Shown: positions 34,100 to 37,070 of the stretch, piece by piece
Numbering within the stretch: the stretch's first letter is position 1
How the letters are laid out: each line of letters begins with the position of its first letter
NCBI GenBank assembly: GCA_018398765.1
Contig: JAHBMJ010001015.1
Coordinates: forward strand, 1 to 37,070
Direction: 5' to 3'
Source of the DNA: Chromera velia
Taxonomy: Eukaryota; Sar; Chromeraceae
Length of the DNA: 37,070 nucleotides
Translations under genes and position numbers: made by a program
Notes under the pieces: model-generated
What the model was told of the DNA's origin: nothing
The model's database searches: none
What the model saw: the letters and a program-made list of their open reading frames with translations, nothing else

Positions 34100-35490
34100 A
34101 TGGCTCCGAAGAACGTGAAAGCGGTCAAGGGGGAGCAGAAGGCATTTGAGAAGGCCAAGCAGAAGGTCGTCGAGGATAAGACCTTCGGTTTGAAGAACAA
34201 GAACAAATCAAAGGCAGTGCAAAAGTATGTAAACAAACAAACCGTCCCCCCCGCCCCTTTTCCAGTCTCTAGATACTTTCTCCTTCATTTCTTCGCTCTC
34301 TGTCCAACCCCCCTGCTTGGCTGCAGGTACATCAAGCAGGTGCAGTCAAATGCGTTCGGTGGCAAAGGAGCACCTGCCGATGCTGCTGAGAGGGAGAAGG
34401 CCGAGAAGAAGGCCAAGCAGGCTGAGATGGAGAAGCAGGCTGCATTCTTGAAGTCTCTCTTCAAGGGAATAGAGAACAAGAAGAAGGGGGTCGAGGGGGG
34501 TGACACCACGAACCCTGAGGCAATCAAGGAGGTATGTCTGCGAGTCTTGGTCGGGGGTGCAGGGCTCAAAGAAGGGTGTGTGTCAGGGGAAGTCTGACGA
34601 GACGGGAGAGGGGATGGTGAGATTTTGGGAGAGGTCATAAGATGCGAAAGCGTGATATGGAAATAAACCGTGTATTGCTGGCTGGAGATTGAGGAGGGAT
34701 CAAGCGGGTGCATTCTGACCTGACTGCGTGTCTGTAATGCGGTCCACGGCATGGATGCCTTCCTGTTTTGCATGTGGGTGTGTGTGCAGTCGCAAAAGAT
34801 CAATCTGTACGTAGATCAGCGAACTCAAAAAGAAGGTCGGCTTTCTGTTTCATTGGGGGGCGTTCTTTCCCTCCATCTTCTTTTTGCTGATTTGTACTCT
34901 CCCTCCCTCTCACACTTTTTGTGCCCTACTGTGATCCATGTGTTTGCCTTCTGTGATCCATGTGTTTGCCGGTCTTCGATTGATGCGTGTCCGTCGCCTC
35001 TGTTTGTCTCTCTCTCTCTCCTCTCCTTTTTTCAGTCCTCCTTGCCGCTTCCTTTCTTTCTTTTCTGGTGTAAATGGGGCTTTTAAACAAGGGACGCGTG
35101 AGGTAAATCCCGATTCAATGCCCCAGTTGCGCGCGCACAGGTGTGTTTGTGCTTGTGTAAATCTGCCCATACAAACTGTCTGCTGCAGAGAATATGGAGG
35201 AGTGGGACCAGGAAAAGCTTGAGCAGGTGATCAAGACCAAGCACGGGGCTCAGTCGTCGAACCAGACGGACATCATTTGTAAACACTTCCTGGATGCAGT
35301 GGAGAAAGGGGTGGGTGAAGCGCATCTATCTGCTTTGTTTGAGATCTCTTCGACATGGTGCGGTGGAGAAAGTTGTCGCTTCAGTCGTCGTGCCCGCTTC
35401 CCGCTTAGCGTCGAAGGAACCACTCGTTTTGCTTTTTTGGATTCCTGTACGTCGGTTCAGAGCCTGGCAGCCCATCCGCATGTACACCCC

Positions 35491-35530
<40 letters not shown>

Positions 35531-35698
35531 TGTGAGAGAGAGAGAGAGAGATGATCTCCTTCCGGTCGAACTTTTACCATCTTTTGTGTTGCGTTCATGT
35601 GTCCTCAGACATACGGATGGTTCTGGCAGTGCCCTGGAGGAGGGGACAGCTGCAAATACCGCCACTGCCTTCCACCAGGTAGATCTGTCTGCTTGTGC

Positions 35699-35733
<35 letters not shown>

Positions 35734-37070
35734 GCGCTCGTACGTGGGTGCGCGAGTATGTGTACGTCCGCATGCACTCTGGGTCTTCTTTTTCATTTTC
35801 CCCGTTGCGTGTGTTGCTTGCCCCCTCTCATCCGTTTTTTTTCTTTTTTTTCTCCTGTCGGCAGCCCCTACGGAGTAGGGGTCCGATGGGTTTCTCCTCT
35901 GTTGTTGTGGGCATTTCTGTGCGGATTTTATGGGATTCTTTGATGTTCTATCAGGAGTGTGACGGATACGCCTAGACGCGTGTTTTCTCATGTGTGTACC
36001 AAGGTTTGACTAACACGCAACCTCATCTTTCCTGCAGGATATGTTCTGAAGAAGAAAAAGAAACCTGGAGAGGAGGAAGAAGAGGAAGATGAAGACGCAG
36101 AGACTGTCGAGGAGATGGTCGAGAGACTGGTCGGTGGGTGAGGCAATCAGACTTTTTGTGCCATTGTCGTTGCCATTGCCAGATAGCGGGAAGGACGTGC
36201 TCTTCTTTCCGGCCCTGCTTCGGACGGCTGCCTGAGTCTGAGACTGTGTCTGTCTGGGTCCTCGTTTTGGCTTCTTCTTTCCTGCCTTCGCTATTGTTGA
36301 GCGCAGAATCGGGACACCGAGAGAGACTATCATGCAGTTTTGGATGTGTGGCTAGCCGCCGTGCCCTCTCTGAATCGAATCCGTGTATGAACGGCCGGCT
36401 CTCTTTCCTTTCTCTCTCTGAGTTCTGTGCGTGTGTGCAAGTATGTGTCCTTACGCATTGATGTGCGCATGATGGCTGTGTTCGATCATTTGTGTGACGG
36501 TGAATGACATGCGCCCTCCCATGCAGCGTTCGGAGCTTCCTGCGGGAGGAACGAGAGTGACTGCAGAAACCTTCGCTGACTGGTCAGTCTGCCTGAGACT
36601 CTGGTAGAAGGTCTGGTGATCTTTCGGTCCCGCTATGTTGGCTTTTGTATACCGTTCTTCCTTGCGGATTTCGTCGCTTCGTCTGTGCGTTCTCTCCATC
36701 TTTTGGCCCAGCGAATATTCTCAGGGCGTGTAAAAAAGAAGACTGGCAATCTGTCTCAGGGCGTGCGGAAAAAATCCCCCCACCCCCGCCTGGCGGTCTA
36801 GTGGTCTATCGGAGTGGGGCTTTTCCTATCTGCATTCTCTTGGCGGTCTGGGACAGTGGGAATGGTTCCTTGTTGTGGAGACAGACCCTCTCTCTTGCCA
36901 TTTGAGATGAGAGCCTGAAGCTGTAAAGTATGGTGAGACGAAGTGCCGACTCTTCGCTTTCATCCCCCTCTCTCTGCGTCACTGACCGATCTGCTTGCAG
37001 GAAGAAAAGGAAAGAGGAAGAGAGGAAGGAGGCGGTCGAGAGGGTCAGAGGGCGGGGAAGAAGGGGGGGG
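34100..37070 (+). CDS. ZC3H15/DFRP1-like CCCH zinc-finger protein (DRG-family regulatory protein; yeast Tma46), 3' partial
   Basis: Eight exons: 34100-34224, 34327-34531, 34790-34835, 35189-35310, 35609-35678, 36038-36129, 36527-36582, 37001 to the window edge. All phases close. The N-terminus has the family signature [23 protein letters not shown]. Then come [17 protein letters not shown] and the second CCCH finger ([19 protein letters not shown] with [17 protein letters not shown]). After these follow GYVLKKKKK, an acidic stretch, and [22 protein letters not shown], all in family order. The family binds and stabilises the translation GTPase DRG1 and associates with ribosomes (family knowledge). 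The first CCCH finger, expected between NPEAIKE (exon 2) and SQKINLYVD (exon 3), was not found in the 258-bp intron. The protein is cut after about 262 residues. Confidence 0.9.
35496..35552. repeat. (TG)n(GA)n microsatellite
   Basis: In the intron between ZC3H15 exons 4 and 5; TG run with one TA, then GA. Confidence 0.9.
35702..35732. repeat. (TC)n microsatellite
   Basis: In the intron between ZC3H15 exons 5 and 6, about 25 bp after the exon 5 donor. Confidence 0.9.

Noticed and set aside
1-37070. tRNA or rRNA genes
   Set aside because: No cloverleaf with a TTC loop or rRNA-like conserved core was noticed by eye; a tRNAscan or Rfam search would be needed to exclude short RNAs.

Overview
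The window looks like nuclear DNA of a complex-plastid or related protist. Genes are split by many introns, splice acceptors are almost all TGCAG, introns are packed with microsatellites, and proteins carry long low-complexity insertions. A secreted protein with thrombospondin type 1 (TSP1)-like modules, common in alveolates, makes a chromerid alga such as Chromera velia the best guess. This is inference from style and content; no marker gene is present to prove it.

Layout. 1-1692 (+): intron end and last coding exon of a JmjC ribosomal oxygenase (RIOX1/RIOX2, NO66/MINA53 type). 1693-7164: repeat territory with a complete, apparently non-autonomous LTR retrotransposon (2443-6288). It is flanked by mirror-image hairpin elements and followed by a decayed chromodomain ORF. 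7165-15669 (-): a 16-exon TMCO4/DUF726-family membrane alpha/beta-hydrolase of about 1,590 aa, rebuilt exon by exon. 16009-18731 (+): a four-exon PLP enzyme of the Cys/Met metabolism family, divergent from TMCO4 across a 339-bp GC-rich spacer. 18732-20043: convergent intergenic DNA with an AT-rich island. 20044-26706 (-): a five-exon gene for a 1,752-aa protein I do not recognise, with Cys clusters, FSPLF-type repeats and a 45-bp tandem repeat. 26707-28861: intergenic DNA with a broken retrotransposon gag. 28862-33389 (-): a five-exon secreted 1,058-aa protein with TSP1-like modules and a hydrophobic C-terminus. 34100-37070 (+): a ZC3H15/DFRP1 homologue, cut by the window end, whose first CCCH zinc finger is not found.

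The genes are not an operon. They are independent eukaryotic units, two pairs being head-to-head (TMCO4 with the PLP enzyme, the TSP1 protein with ZC3H15). Two gene products bear on translation: the ribosomal oxygenase and the DRG-GTPase partner. Exon structures were derived by matching reading phase and splice signals. All but one junction (TMCO4 exon 2 to 3) close in frame.
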